NCBI GenBank assembly: GCA_900759015.1
Contig: CAAEUE010000014.1
Coordinates: 32,943 to 96,942 of the forward strand
Source of the DNA: Clostridia bacterium
GTDB lineage: Bacteria > Bacillota > Clostridia > TANB77 > CAG-508
Direction of reading: 5' to 3'
DNA: 64,000 nucleotides
A model generated the notes under the pieces. The model ran no database searches. It was not told the origin of the DNA and saw only the letters and a program-made list of their open reading frames with translations. Below, in pieces: positions 8,698 to 17,514 of this stretch (position 1 is its first letter; the number at the start of each line of letters is the position of its first letter). A program made the translations under genes and the position numbers.

Positions 8698-11151
8698 ATG
8701 ACATATAAATTTACAAATAGTGCTCAAAATGTTTTAGAGATTGCAAAAGAAATTGCAATAGAATTAGGACATAATTATATAGGAACAGAACATATATTGT
8801 ATGGTTTAACAGAAGAGGAAAATGGTGTTGCAAGTAAAGTTTTAGAAAACCAAAATATAAATTCTGAAAACGTATTAGAAGAAATAGAAAATTTAATAGG
8901 TAGAGATGAAGGAAGAACTATAACAAGTTTAGGTTTTACGCCAAGAACTAAAAGAGTGTTAGAAAATGCATTTTTAGAGGCAAGAAAACTAGACTCAGAT
9001 TATATAGGAACAGAACATATTTTAATAGGAATAATGAGAGAAGCAGATAGTATTGCTGTGAGAATCTTATTAGATTTAGGAATTAATCCACAAAAATTAT
9101 ATAATGAAATAGTAAAAGTATTAGAAGAAGATGAAGATATAAACAGCAGTGATGGTTCTCAAAGTAGAAAAACAGGAAGTTTTAATTCTACACCAACATT
9201 AAATCAATATGGAACAGATCTAACTAAAAGTGCAAGTCTAGGAAAATTAGATCCTGTAATTGGAAGAAAGAATGAAATAGAAAGAGTTATCCAAATTCTT
9301 TCTAGAAGAACAAAAAATAATCCTTGTTTAATTGGTGAACCAGGTGTTGGTAAAACAGCTGTAGTAGAAGGATTAGCAGAAAAAATTGTTCAAGGCGATG
9401 TTCCAGAAATTTTAAAGGATAAAAGAGTTGTAACAATCGATTTGTCTAGTATGATTGCTGGTGCAAAATATAGAGGAGACTTCGAAGAAAGAATAAAGAA
9501 AGCTTTAAATGAAGTAAAAAAAGCCGGAGATGTAATTCTATTTATAGATGAGATTCATACAATAGTAGGTGCAGGTTCAGCAGAAGGTGCTATAGATGCG
9601 GCAAATATTCTAAAACCTTTATTAGCAAGAGGTGAAATTCAATTAATTGGTGCTACAACTTTAAATGAATATAGAAAATATATAGAAAAAGACAGTGCTT
9701 TGGAAAGAAGATTTAGTCCTGTAACTGTTAATGAACCAACTCATGAAGAAACTGTAGAAATCTTAAAGGGTATAAGAGATAAATACGAAGCTCATCATAA
9801 TATAAAAATTACAGATGAAGCTATAAATGCAGCAGTAGAATTATCTAGCAGATATATTAATGATAGATTTTTACCAGATAAAGCAATAGACTTAATAGAT
9901 GAAGCTTCTTCAAAAATTAGATTATCTTCTTTAGAAGAGCCAGATAGTCTAAAAGAGATGGAAGAAAAAATAGAAAAGATGAATCAAGAAAAAGAAGCTG
10001 CTGTAAAAGTACAAAAATTTGAGAAGGCTGCTAAAATAAGAGATGAAGTAAATAAATTAAAAGAAGAGTTAGAAACAGAGAAAAATAAATGGAAAAGTAA
10101 AAAGACAAAAGCAATTCCAAAATTAACAGAAGAGGATATTGCTAAGACAATTGCAAGTTGGACAGGAATTCCAGCAGCTAAAATAACTCAAGATGAAAAT
10201 AAGAAATTAAAGAATTTAGATAAAGAATTGCATAAAAGAGTAATTGGTCAAAACGAAGCAGTAGAGGCAGTTGCAAAAGCGATAAGAAGAAGCAGAGTAG
10301 GACTTAAAAATCCTAATAGACCAATAGGTTCATTCTTATTCTTAGGACCAACAGGTGTTGGTAAAACAGAATTATCTAAAGCATTGGCAGAAAGCTTATT
10401 TGGTACAGAAGATGCCATGATAAGAATTGATATGTCAGAATTTATGGAACCACATTCTGTTGCTAAATTAATTGGTGCACCTCCAGGATATGTTGGCTTT
10501 GATGATGGTGGTCAATTAACAGAAAAAATAAGAAGAAAACCATATTCTGTAATATTGTTTGATGAAATAGAAAAAGCACATCCAGATGTTATGAATATGT
10601 TATTACAAATTCTAGAAGATGGTAGATTAACAGACAGCCAAGGTAGAACAGTTAACTTTAAGAATACAGTAATAATTATGACATCAAATATTGGTGCAAG
10701 ATTAATTACAGAGAAAAAATCTCTAGGATTTACAAATTCATCAGAAGAGGATGAAAATAAGGAATATGAAGAAATCAAGAAAAACGTAATGGCAGAATTA
10801 AAGAAACAATTAAGACCAGAATTTATAAATCGTATTGATGATATTATAGTATTCCATAAATTAAATGATGATGAAATTAACAGTATTATAGACTTATTAT
10901 TAAAGAATGTAGAACAAAGATTAGTAGAACAAGGTTTAAATATTAAAATTGATAAAACTGTTAAAGAGTTAATTGCAAAGAAAGGTGTAGATAAAGAATT
11001 CGGTGCTAGACCACTTCGTAGAGCAATACAAAATATTGTAGAAGACAAATTAGCAGAAGAAATATTAGATGGAAATATTAAACCTGGGCTAGAGGCAAAA
11101 TTAGTAGCAAAAGACGATAAAGTAGAGTTAAAAGTAAAAGCTACAAAATAA
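8698..11151 (+). CDS. clpC: ATP-dependent Clp protease ATP-binding subunit ClpC
   Basis: 817 residues with full ClpC architecture: two Clp N-terminal repeats (about 1-145; EHILYGL and EHILIGI mark each), AAA-1 with Walker A GEPGVGKT (213-220), a middle domain containing a UVR motif around 432-450 that marks ClpC rather than ClpB, and AAA-2 with GPTGVGKT (550-557). It unfolds arginine-phosphorylated and adaptor-bound substrates for ClpP, which is not in this window. Last gene of the ctsR operon; transcription then runs into a REP-like repeat cluster rather than a classical terminator. Confidence 0.96.
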   Translation: MTYKFTNSAQNVLEIAKEIAIELGHNYIGTEHILYGLTEEENGVASKVLENQNINSENVLEEIENLIGRDEGRTITSLGFTPRTKRVLENAFLEARKLDSDYIGTEHILIGIMREADSIAVRILLDLGINPQKLYNEIVKVLEEDEDINSSDGSQSRKTGSFNSTPTLNQYGTDLTKSASLGKLDPVIGRKNEIERVIQILSRRTKNNPCLIGEPGVGKTAVVEGLAEKIVQGDVPEILKDKRVVTIDLSSMIAGAKYRGDFEERIKKALNEVKKAGDVILFIDEIHTIVGAGSAEGAIDAANILKPLLARGEIQLIGATTLNEYRKYIEKDSALERRFSPVTVNEPTHEETVEILKGIRDKYEAHHNIKITDEAINAAVELSSRYINDRFLPDKAIDLIDEASSKIRLSSLEEPDSLKEMEEKIEKMNQEKEAAVKVQKFEKAAKIRDEVNKLKEELETEKNKWKSKKTKAIPKLTEEDIAKTIASWTGIPAAKITQDENKKLKNLDKELHKRVIGQNEAVEAVAKAIRRSRVGLKNPNRPIGSFLFLGPTGVGKTELSKALAESLFGTEDAMIRIDMSEFMEPHSVAKLIGAPPGYVGFDDGGQLTEKIRRKPYSVILFDEIEKAHPDVMNMLLQILEDGRLTDSQGRTVNFKNTVIIMTSNIGARLITEKKSLGFTNSSEEDENKEYEEIKKNVMAELKKQLRPEFINRIDDIIVFHKLNDDEINSIIDLLLKNVEQRLVEQGLNIKIDKTVKELIAKKGVDKEFGARPLRRAIQNIVEDKLAEEILDGNIKPGLEAKLVAKDDKVELKVKATK

Positions 11152-11157
11152 TAAAAT

Positions 11158-11276
11158 AGGGATTTTAGGGCGTCCTGAGAAAAAAGAAATTTCGGGATTT
11201 GGGAACGTTCCTCAAATCCCTTTTTTGGGGCGCATCAAAAAAATATGAGGACGTTCTTCAAATCCAGATTTTTTGA
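11158..11276. repeat. REP-like repeat cluster
   Basis: At least two units are readable: GGGATTT-GGGAACGTTCCT-CAAATCCC near 11194-11220, followed by a T-run that may double as the clpC terminator, and a degraded GAGGACGTTCTT-CAAATCC near 11247-11264. GGGATTTTAGGGCGTCC lies at the left end. Confidence 0.72.
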
Positions 11277-11416
11277 ATGTATAAAGTGGAATTAAATTAA
11301 TACATTAGGTATACATAAGTTTGCAAAGAAAAATAAAATATGCTAAAATTTATCTGTAGCAAAGTTGAAGTTAGTGTAAGACTCATCAAATGTAATGAGC
11401 ATCAGAAAGGAACAGT

Positions 11417-11932
11417 ATGGAGAAAAAAGGAGAATTAAAAAATTGCAAAATATTCAACAAGAAAGGACGGGTTTTAGGTAGGCTACAAACTGAAGAAATA
11501 ATGCCTATTATAGTTGTAGGCAAGAATGAGTCGGAAGATATAATTTATAGGGAAGGATTATATTTTCCAAAAACTAGAATCTTTCAAACACGATTTTCAG
11601 ATGAAGACGAGTTCTTAAAAGAAGAGTATACAATCTCATCATTAGCTAAAATTGAACCATTAAATTTTGGTATTACGAGTCTGAAAAAATTTACTTTTTA
11701 TTCTGCAGTTGGTGAAGAAATTGAAGAAGCATTTGTTGATTGGGCAAGACTAGTTTACTATGTAATGAAGCATCCAGAAGAAAAAGAAAAGATTATTAGA
11801 ATAGCTGGAGTATTATTAGAACCATGTTCACCAATTTTTAAAATCCATGTGAAGCTGGAAAATGTAAAAGACAAAGGTTTTATATATCGAGAGCATGAAT
11901 TTTATGAATTATCATCAAAGTATGATGAGTAA
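11417..11932 (+). CDS. Orphan protein, paralogue of the 12783 gene
   Basis: 171 residues, family not recognised, no membrane segment or signal peptide. It starts with an LKNCKIF...GR segment also found at the start of the 12783-13232 product, and both share a C-terminal pattern of K-L-x4-D-x-GF-x6-FY, so the two are diverged paralogues. The promoter is clear: TTGCAA, 17 bases, TAAAAT with an upstream TGC. The ribosome site AAAGGA lies 7 bases before ATG 11417. Arginine codons include CGG and CGA, unlike the AGA-dominated clp operon upstream, suggesting transfer. Confidence 0.7.
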   Translation: MEKKGELKNCKIFNKKGRVLGRLQTEEIMPIIVVGKNESEDIIYREGLYFPKTRIFQTRFSDEDEFLKEEYTISSLAKIEPLNFGITSLKKFTFYSAVGEEIEEAFVDWARLVYYVMKHPEEKEKIIRIAGVLLEPCSPIFKIHVKLENVKDKGFIYREHEFYELSSKYDE

Positions 11933-11970
11933 TAGTAACGTAAAAACCAATTTTAAATTGTGGAGGTATT

Positions 11971-12558
11971 ATGAGGCTATTTATTAATAAAGGAATATGC
12001 AAGCGGAAATGGAATGGTAATGTAAGTGTTCGTCAAAAAGATGGAATAGTTACATTACGTATTCCAGATTATAACAAAGAGACCAACAGAGAACCATATG
12101 TGGAATTTGTAATTCCAAATGTAAAAAGAAAAATGCTAAAAACAAATCGATGGATTTATAATTTGGTCTTGAAAGAAATTACAGAAAACCGTATAGTTTT
12201 TGAGGAGGAATATGATCCATGTACTGGTGAGATTTATGCCATTGTAAGGTCAACAGAAGCTGTACCGGATGATGTTTTTATTCCAAAAGCCAAAAAGAAT
12301 AAGGTAAAGGTAATAAGGCGACTTCGATTTGTAGATGGAGAATGTGACCTTGGTGACTTTTTGTCCAATGTTTATTTTATAAGAATAAAATTGGACAGAA
12401 AAGAGAAGTTACCATTATACTTAACTTATGAGGATTCAAAGAACCTTCGGAAAGCAATAGTATTTGCAAGAAATGCAGAAGGAATGTGGAATGCCAATAT
12501 AGAGCTAAAAAAAGTCAGCAATACAGAAGGCAAATATATATCGCTTTCTAAAATTTAA
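11971..12558 (+). CDS. Orphan protein of unknown function
   Basis: 195 residues, no recognised family, basic and beta-rich in appearance with no membrane helix. It follows the 11417 gene by 38 bases, with GGAGG upstream, and shares its transcript; a long hairpin terminator closes the pair at 12563-12623. Codon use (CGT, CGG, CGA, CCG) matches the other orphan cassettes rather than the host genes. No catalytic motif could be seen. The ORF is convincing from its length, ribosome site and context, but nothing can be said about function. Confidence 0.65.
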   Translation: MRLFINKGICKRKWNGNVSVRQKDGIVTLRIPDYNKETNREPYVEFVIPNVKRKMLKTNRWIYNLVLKEITENRIVFEEEYDPCTGEIYAIVRSTEAVPDDVFIPKAKKNKVKVIRRLRFVDGECDLGDFLSNVYFIRIKLDRKEKLPLYLTYEDSKNLRKAIVFARNAEGMWNANIELKKVSNTEGKYISLSKI

Positions 12559-12562
12559 TATT

Positions 12563-12623
12563 GTTTCAAAAAGAGTAGGAGGACATTTTTATTATGATGT
12601 TCTTCTATTCTTTTTAGTTGAAA
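12563..12623 (+). terminator. Long hairpin terminator after the 11971 gene
   Basis: Extended arms TTTCAAAAAGAGTAGGAG and CTTCTATTCTTTTTAGTTG pair with a few G-T pairs and one or two mismatches. It closes the two-gene orphan unit. Confidence 0.65.
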
Positions 12624-12782
12624 TAAAGCATAAAATATATTTAATTAATATGATATTACAATTCATGAATTATTCAATATTTGAAATTAAAGTAAATATG
12701 TGCTAAAATTGTACTGCAAAAAATGTACAAAGAAGATGTAAACTTGCTAAATGTAGCGAGGAACTAAGAAAGGAGAAACAAC

Positions 12783-13232
12783 ATGAGAAAACTTAAAAAT
12801 TGTAAGATTTTTGATCTGTATGGACGGAGGATGCAAGAGGAGGAAAATCCACATTTTGTAGTAGTTGTTGCAGATGTGGAAGATGACAAGACAATATGTG
12901 AGTATGGAATTCTGAATAAGGACAAGTTTGAGCAATCTGATGAGGTAGTATATGACATTGAATCTTTTGCAGAAATGCCGGCGACGGATTCAACCATAAA
13001 AGAAAGGGGTTGTATTTTTTGTGCAGCAATGCCAAAGAGTTCAAAAACTACTATTCCGACATGGCCTATGTTTGTGAAATATAAATCAGATAGCACAAAT
13101 GTAGATGACGAAGAGGTTTCAATTGTCTGCGTATCCGAAGAGAGGGTTCAAGTGTTGAAAACAAAACTTTCGGAGACCAACGATGCTGGCTTTAAAGTTG
13201 GAGACAGTTTCTACAGAGTTGGTGTAATGTAA
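12783..13232 (+). CDS. Orphan protein, paralogue of the 11417 gene
   Basis: 149 residues, unknown family, no membrane helix. The opening LKNCKIFDLYGR and the end pattern D-x-GF...FY match the 11417 product. It is a single-gene unit: promoter TTGAAA, 17 bases, TAAAAT with TGC just upstream (about 12679-12707), ribosome site AAAGGAG, and a strong terminator at 13270-13311. Codons CTG, CGG, GTG, GAG and GCG are frequent here and rare in neighbouring dap genes, which points to a different origin. Two cysteines, in CIFCA, could bind metal, but that is speculative. Confidence 0.68.
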   Translation: MRKLKNCKIFDLYGRRMQEEENPHFVVVVADVEDDKTICEYGILNKDKFEQSDEVVYDIESFAEMPATDSTIKERGCIFCAAMPKSSKTTIPTWPMFVKYKSDSTNVDDEEVSIVCVSEERVQVLKTKLSETNDAGFKVGDSFYRVGVM

Positions 13233-13269
13233 GCAAAATTTAAAATCTGAGATTTTTTTGCAGTAATAA

Positions 13270-13311
13270 AAAAACAGCCCGCGCTTTTATCACAAAGCAC
13301 GAGCTGTTTTT
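13270..13311. terminator. Bidirectional terminator between the 12783 gene and dapB
   Basis: Arms AAAACAGCCCGCGCTTT and AAAGCACGAGCTGTTTT with flanking A and T runs serve both the plus-strand orphan gene and the minus-strand dapB. Confidence 0.85.
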
Positions 13312-14063
13312 TATTTATTATTAATTAAATCATTCATATTATACATTCCATTATCTTTATTAACTATGTATTTAGCAGCCATAACAGCACCATTTGCAAA
13401 AACAGTTCTAGAATAACATTTATGTGTTATTTCTAAAGTCTCATGTTCACCAAAGAATTGTACTGTATGTTCACCTACGATATTTCCACCTCTAATAGAA
13501 GAAAATCCGATTTCTAATTTATTTCTTTTTTCATGTTTATTGTGTCTGTCAAATTCATAAACCATCTTGTTATCTTTAGCTTCATTAATGCTATCTGCTA
13601 AGAATAAAGCTGTTCCACTTGGGCTATCTATTTTTCTATTATGATGAGTTTCTATAATTTCTATATCAGTATCTGGCAATTCTTTAGCTAAAGATGCTAC
13701 AATTTTTGCCATTAAATTTATATCATATGACATATTAGCAGATTTAAAAACAGGAATATCTTTTGAATAATTTTCTATTTCATTTAATTGTTCTTCTGTA
13801 AATCCAGTTGTTGCAATAACTATAGGAACATGATTTTCCTTAGCATATTTTAGGATATTTAAAGTAGCAACTGGAACAGAAAAATCAATTATAACATCTG
13901 GCTTTTCTTCTATGTCTGAAGTATTTGTATAAACTGGATATGTATAAATTCCAGTATTTTCTTTATCAACACCACCAAGAAGTAAAATATCTTTATCATT
14001 ATCTATTACATTTGCAACTTCTTGTCCCATTTTACCATTTATTCCATTTATTAATACTTTCAT
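13311..14063 (-). CDS. dapB: 4-hydroxy-tetrahydrodipicolinate reductase
   Basis: 250 residues. It shows the N-terminal nucleotide-binding GINGKMGQEV, the DFSVP strand, and the catalytic/substrate segment ETHHNRKIDSPSGTAL with the His-His and Lys characteristic of DapB. It reduces the DapA product with NAD(P)H in the diaminopimelate/lysine pathway that feeds peptidoglycan synthesis. It lies downstream of an HD-domain gene and dapA on the same strand; asd is further upstream across a divergent regulator gene. The ribosome site AAAGGATC precedes the ATG. Confidence 0.95.
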   Translation of the reverse strand: MKVLINGINGKMGQEVANVIDNDKDILLLGGVDKENTGIYTYPVYTNTSDIEEKPDVIIDFSVPVATLNILKYAKENHVPIVIATTGFTEEQLNEIENYSKDIPVFKSANMSYDINLMAKIVASLAKELPDTDIEIIETHHNRKIDSPSGTALFLADSINEAKDNKMVYEFDRHNKHEKRNKLEIGFSSIRGGNIVGEHTVQFFGEHETLEITHKCYSRTVFANGAVMAAKYIVNKDNGMYNMNDLINNK

Positions 14064-14106
14064 TTAATTTGATCCTTTCTATATCGCCAAAGGTAAATAA
14101 AACTAA

Positions 14107-14649
14107 TTAAAATCTTACAAACAAAATTGTTAAAAAGATATAAGCATATCTATAAACCATTTTTAGCTTGTATTTCTTATTTAAATATTTAAAAAATTCA
14201 ACTGTAGCACAATATTTGTCTACAAATGTAACTATGTAACTTTCTTTATATTTAGGCAATTTTATAGTTAAAGGCCACATATGTTTTACTATTACATCTT
14301 TTTCTAAATCATTTAAAGTGAAATTTTTTAAAGAATTTTCTAAAGCGATTTTAGGATGAGAAAAAGCATGTAGTTCTTTAAATGAATTAACCTTTCTATG
14401 TTCATGCCAATCATATAAAAAGAAATCATGAAGCATAGCAGCACGAGCTGCTGAAAAATAATCTAATTTAAATTTTTTACATATTAAATAAGTATAATAT
14501 GCAACATGCAAGCAGTGGTTATAACATGACGTGCTAGAATGTTGCATATAATTGTTCATTTCTTTTACCTTTTCATTTAAGCGAATATCATTTATTATAT
14601 TTTTAAATTCTAAATAATTTTCTTCATTTTTTAATTTTTTAAAAAACAT
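14107..14649 (-). CDS. HD-domain phosphohydrolase family protein
   Basis: 180 residues between dapA and dapB. An HD-type metal site is visible: H48 in CLHVA, H74-D75 in AMLHDFF, and later His and Asp residues around KHMWPL and FVDKYCA. The C-terminal tail is hydrophobic (YAYIFLTILFV) and may touch the membrane. Proteins with this layout are annotated as HD-domain proteins of unknown substrate. The intergenic spacing to dapB (43 bases) suggests cotranscription. No link to lysine synthesis can be inferred beyond position. Confidence 0.75.
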   Translation of the reverse strand: MFFKKLKNEENYLEFKNIINDIRLNEKVKEMNNYMQHSSTSCYNHCLHVAYYTYLICKKFKLDYFSAARAAMLHDFFLYDWHEHRKVNSFKELHAFSHPKIALENSLKNFTLNDLEKDVIVKHMWPLTIKLPKYKESYIVTFVDKYCATVEFFKYLNKKYKLKMVYRYAYIFLTILFVRF

Positions 14650-14741
14650 TTATTCACATCCCATATTATTTTTTTTACTTCTATATATATTATATCATGT
14701 GAGATATATTATGTGAATAAAGTTAATTAAATCTTAACAAT

Positions 14742-15626
14742 TTAAATTAATCCAAAATTTTTTAAAGAAGTTCTTAATTTTTCTTGATTTTTTTCAGATA
14801 ATCTAACTAGTGGAAGTCTAGGAACTCCGAAATTGTATCCCATCATATTTAAAGCTTCTTTTACAGGGATAGGATTAACTTCACAGAATAAGCTGCCTAC
14901 CAAATCTATTGCATCTAATTGCATTTGTGTGGCTTCTGTAATATTTCCATCAAAGAAATTTTGAACCATCTCATGTGTGTATTTTGGTGCAACATTTGAA
15001 AGAACAGATATAACACCAAGTCCGCCTAAAGATAGAATTGGAACGATTTGGTCATCATTTCCAGAATAAATATGTAAATTATCTTTACATAGTGCTGCAA
15101 TTTTAGCAACTTGTGAGATATTACCACTAGCTTCTTTTACAGCTACAATATTTGGTATTTTAGAAAGTTCTAAACAAGTTTCTGGAGTGATGTTTACACC
15201 AGTTCTACTAGATACACTGTATACAATTATAGGTAAAGATGTAGAATTAGCTATTGCTTTGTAATGTTCTACTAAACCTGCCTGTGTTGTTTTATTATAA
15301 TATGGTGTTACAACTAACAAAGCATCTGCACCAACAGATTCTGCGTATTTTGACATTTCTATTGCAGAAGCAGTATTATTAGAACCTGTTCCAGCAATTA
15401 CAGGAATTCTACCATTAACTTTATCTATAGCATATTTAATGGTATCTTTTTTTTCTTTTTCTGTCATTGTAGAAGATTCGCCAGTAGTACCACATACTAT
15501 AATACTATCAACACCTTCTGAAATTTGGAATTCTATTAATTTTCCAAACTCTTCAAAATTTACGCCATCATTTGTAAATGGTGTGGAGATGGCAGTACCA
15601 CAACCTTTAAAAATAATTTTTTTCAT
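14742..15626 (-). CDS. dapA: 4-hydroxy-tetrahydrodipicolinate synthase
   Basis: 294 residues, standard length. It is a TIM-barrel aldolase with the Schiff-base lysine K164 in VAVKEASGN, Tyr136 in YSVSSRTG, and the TTGE(S) pyruvate-binding motif at 47-51. It condenses aspartate semialdehyde with pyruvate, the first committed step to diaminopimelate. No lysine riboswitch could be recognised in the 150-base divergent gap shared with the DtxR-family gene. The ribosome site GGAGATG lies before ATG 15626. Confidence 0.95.
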   Translation of the reverse strand: MKKIIFKGCGTAISTPFTNDGVNFEEFGKLIEFQISEGVDSIIVCGTTGESSTMTEKEKKDTIKYAIDKVNGRIPVIAGTGSNNTASAIEMSKYAESVGADALLVVTPYYNKTTQAGLVEHYKAIANSTSLPIIVYSVSSRTGVNITPETCLELSKIPNIVAVKEASGNISQVAKIAALCKDNLHIYSGNDDQIVPILSLGGLGVISVLSNVAPKYTHEMVQNFFDGNITEATQMQLDAIDLVGSLFCEVNPIPVKEALNMMGYNFGVPRLPLVRLSEKNQEKLRTSLKNFGLI

Positions 15627-15778
15627 AATAACATCTCCTATAGAGATTTTTTAGCATATATAATTATATGTAGCTATTTTCTATGTTATTATATGATATA
15701 ATTTATAAAAAATAAATAATTTCTGGAAAATATCTAAAAAATACTATATAATTATTACTAGATAAAAGGAGGAGAATA

Positions 15779-16222
15779 ATGACTGCATCTCAAGAAGATT
15801 ATTTAAAATCAATATATATATTAATATTACATAAAAATGAAGCAAGAGTTACAGATATTGCTGACTACTTACAAGTTAGTAAAGCAAGTGTAAATAGAGC
15901 GTTAAAATCTTTAAAAGAGCTAGGACTTGTGGATTATGAAACATATGGAGAGATAAAATTAACAGAAAAGGGAAAAGAAGAAGCTACTAACATTATTAAA
16001 AAACATAATGTTTTAAAAGCGTTTTTAATTCAAATTTTAAATGTTAATAACGAAACAGCAGAAGAAGAAGCAAAAAAAATGAAACATGCTATTTCTGAAG
16101 ATACTGTAAATAAATTTTCTGATTATATTAAAAGCATTATAAAAGTTGATGAATTAAAATGTAACTATAGTCCAGAAAATGAAAGATGTCAAAATTGTAT
16201 AAAATTAAAAAAGAAAAAATAA
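15779..16222 (+). CDS. DtxR/MntR-family metal-dependent regulator
   Basis: 147 residues. The N-terminal winged helix (about 1-65) contains RVTDIADYLQVSKASVNRAL as the recognition helix-turn-helix. The dimerisation/metal-binding domain follows, with acidic and histidine residues in EEEAKKMKHAISED, as in MntR. No C-terminal SH3-like domain is present, so it is of the short manganese/iron type. The C-terminus carries CNYSPENERCQNC, a cysteine cluster common in clostridial relatives. It probably represses a metal importer elsewhere. It is divergent from dapA, with its own promoter and AGGAGG site. Confidence 0.85.
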   Translation: MTASQEDYLKSIYILILHKNEARVTDIADYLQVSKASVNRALKSLKELGLVDYETYGEIKLTEKGKEEATNIIKKHNVLKAFLIQILNVNNETAEEEAKKMKHAISEDTVNKFSDYIKSIIKVDELKCNYSPENERCQNCIKLKKKK

Positions 16223-16252
16223 TCGCAAATGTGTTTTGCGATTATTTTTAGC
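16222..16252 (+). terminator. Terminator of the DtxR-family gene
   Basis: Arms AATCGCAAA and TTTTGCGATT followed by ATTTTT, overlapping the stop codon. Confidence 0.8.
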
Positions 16253-16261
16253 ACTAAAAAA

Positions 16262-16366
16262 TTTAGAAGGGAAAAAAGGACCGTCCCCGAATCCCTGGAA
16301 ACCTCCCAAATCCCTGGAAACCTCCCAAATCCCTGGAAACGTCCCCAAACCCTTGGAACGTCCCAA
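16262..16366. repeat. REP-like element expanded into tandem 19-base units
   Basis: Four head-to-tail units begin at 16290, 16309, 16328 and 16348. The first two are identical (AATCCCTGGAAACCTCCCA); the third and fourth differ slightly and restore the ACGTCCC core of the dispersed repeat. GGGACGG-type sequence in the opposite orientation flanks them at 16278-16289. Open frames across this stretch are repeat artefacts. Confidence 0.8.
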
Positions 16367-16369
16367 AAA

Positions 16370-17362
16370 CTATTTTTCTATCATTTTTTCTACTATTTGT
16401 ATTGCATTTGATGCTGCACCTTTTCGTATATTATCAGCGACTACCCAAAGATTTACACCATTTTCTACACTAAAATCTCTTCTAATTCTTCCTACAAAAA
16501 CTTCATCATGCCCATTTGCATTTGTAGCTAGAGGATAAAGCTCTGAAGAAATATCATCTTGAACGATTATTCCTTCAAAATTTTTAAGTGTTTCTACTAA
16601 TTCAGAAAGTTCAAATGGCTTTTCAAATTCAACATTTATAGATTCACTATGTGAATTTTCTACTGGAACCCTAACTGTAGTTGCAGTTATTCTTAAATCG
16701 GGTTTCTTTAAAATTTTTCTTGTTTCATTTATCATTTTCATTTCTTCTTTGGTATAACCATTTTCTGTGAATACATCTATATGTGGCAAACAATTATTAT
16801 AAATTGGGTATGGGAATTTTTCTAATTTATTAATTCCTTTTCTACCATTTTCTAAATCATTTAAGCCTTTTTGACCTGCTCCAGAAACAGCTTGGTATGT
16901 AGAATATACAATTCTTTTTATTGTATATTTATCATCTAAAGCTTTTAATGGTAAAACCGCTTGTATAGTAGAGCAATTTGGATTTGCAATTATTCCATGA
17001 TTATTTTTAATTTCTTCTGGATTAACCTCTGGTACAACTAATGGTACGTCTTTATCCATTCTAAATGCACTACTATTGTCTACTACAATACAACCTTTTG
17101 AGGCTGCAATTGGAGCATATTTTTTAGATGTCTCGCCACCAGCAGAAAATATTGCAAAGTCAAATCCCTCATCAAAAGAGTGTTCAGTTAATTCTTTTAC
17201 AACATATTCTTTATTCATAAATGTAACTTTTTTGCCAGCAGATTTATTTGAGGCAAATAAAACATATTCACTAATTGGTAGATTTTTTTCTTCTAATACT
17301 TTTAGTGCAGTTCTACCTACTACACCTGTAGCACCTACAATTGCTAATTTGTAATTTTTCAT
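16370..17362 (-). CDS. asd: Aspartate-semialdehyde dehydrogenase
   Basis: 330 residues from ATG 17362, which has GAGGTG upstream; an upstream in-frame ATG at 17392 adds ten residues before the conserved KLAIVGATGVVG and has no ribosome site. The catalytic cysteine lies in NPNCSTIQAV, and the substrate-binding HIDVF and RVPVENSHSE segments are present. It makes aspartate semialdehyde for DapA and for the homoserine branch. It reads towards the DtxR-family gene and ends inside the REP-like tandem array, which may act as its transcript end. Confidence 0.94.
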   Translation of the reverse strand: MKNYKLAIVGATGVVGRTALKVLEEKNLPISEYVLFASNKSAGKKVTFMNKEYVVKELTEHSFDEGFDFAIFSAGGETSKKYAPIAASKGCIVVDNSSAFRMDKDVPLVVPEVNPEEIKNNHGIIANPNCSTIQAVLPLKALDDKYTIKRIVYSTYQAVSGAGQKGLNDLENGRKGINKLEKFPYPIYNNCLPHIDVFTENGYTKEEMKMINETRKILKKPDLRITATTVRVPVENSHSESINVEFEKPFELSELVETLKNFEGIIVQDDISSELYPLATNANGHDEVFVGRIRRDFSVENGVNLWVVADNIRKGAASNAIQIVEKMIEK

Positions 17363-17514
17363 ATTAAGCACCTCGGCTTTAAATAGTAACAAGAATTATA
17401 TTTATAATTTCTTATAGTACATATTATATTCTAAACAATAAAAAAATGCTAGTTAAAACTAACAAATATATGATAGAATATTGTCGAAATACAAAAGACA
17501 TAGGAGGGGATTAA

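Noticed and set aside
10512..11048. A 178-codon minus-strand open frame inside clpC
   Set aside because: It is antisense to the conserved AAA-2 domain of ClpC, has no ribosome site and reflects the codon bias of the real gene. The many other antisense frames in conserved genes were dropped for the same reason.
15627..15778. Lysine riboswitch upstream of dapA
   Set aside because: The gap is only about 150 bases, shared with a divergent gene, and lacks the long conserved L-box elements.
16229..16538. Overlapping plus-strand frames of 60 and 100 codons
   Set aside because: They are made of the 19-base tandem repeat (proline-rich artefact) and run into the antisense of asd.
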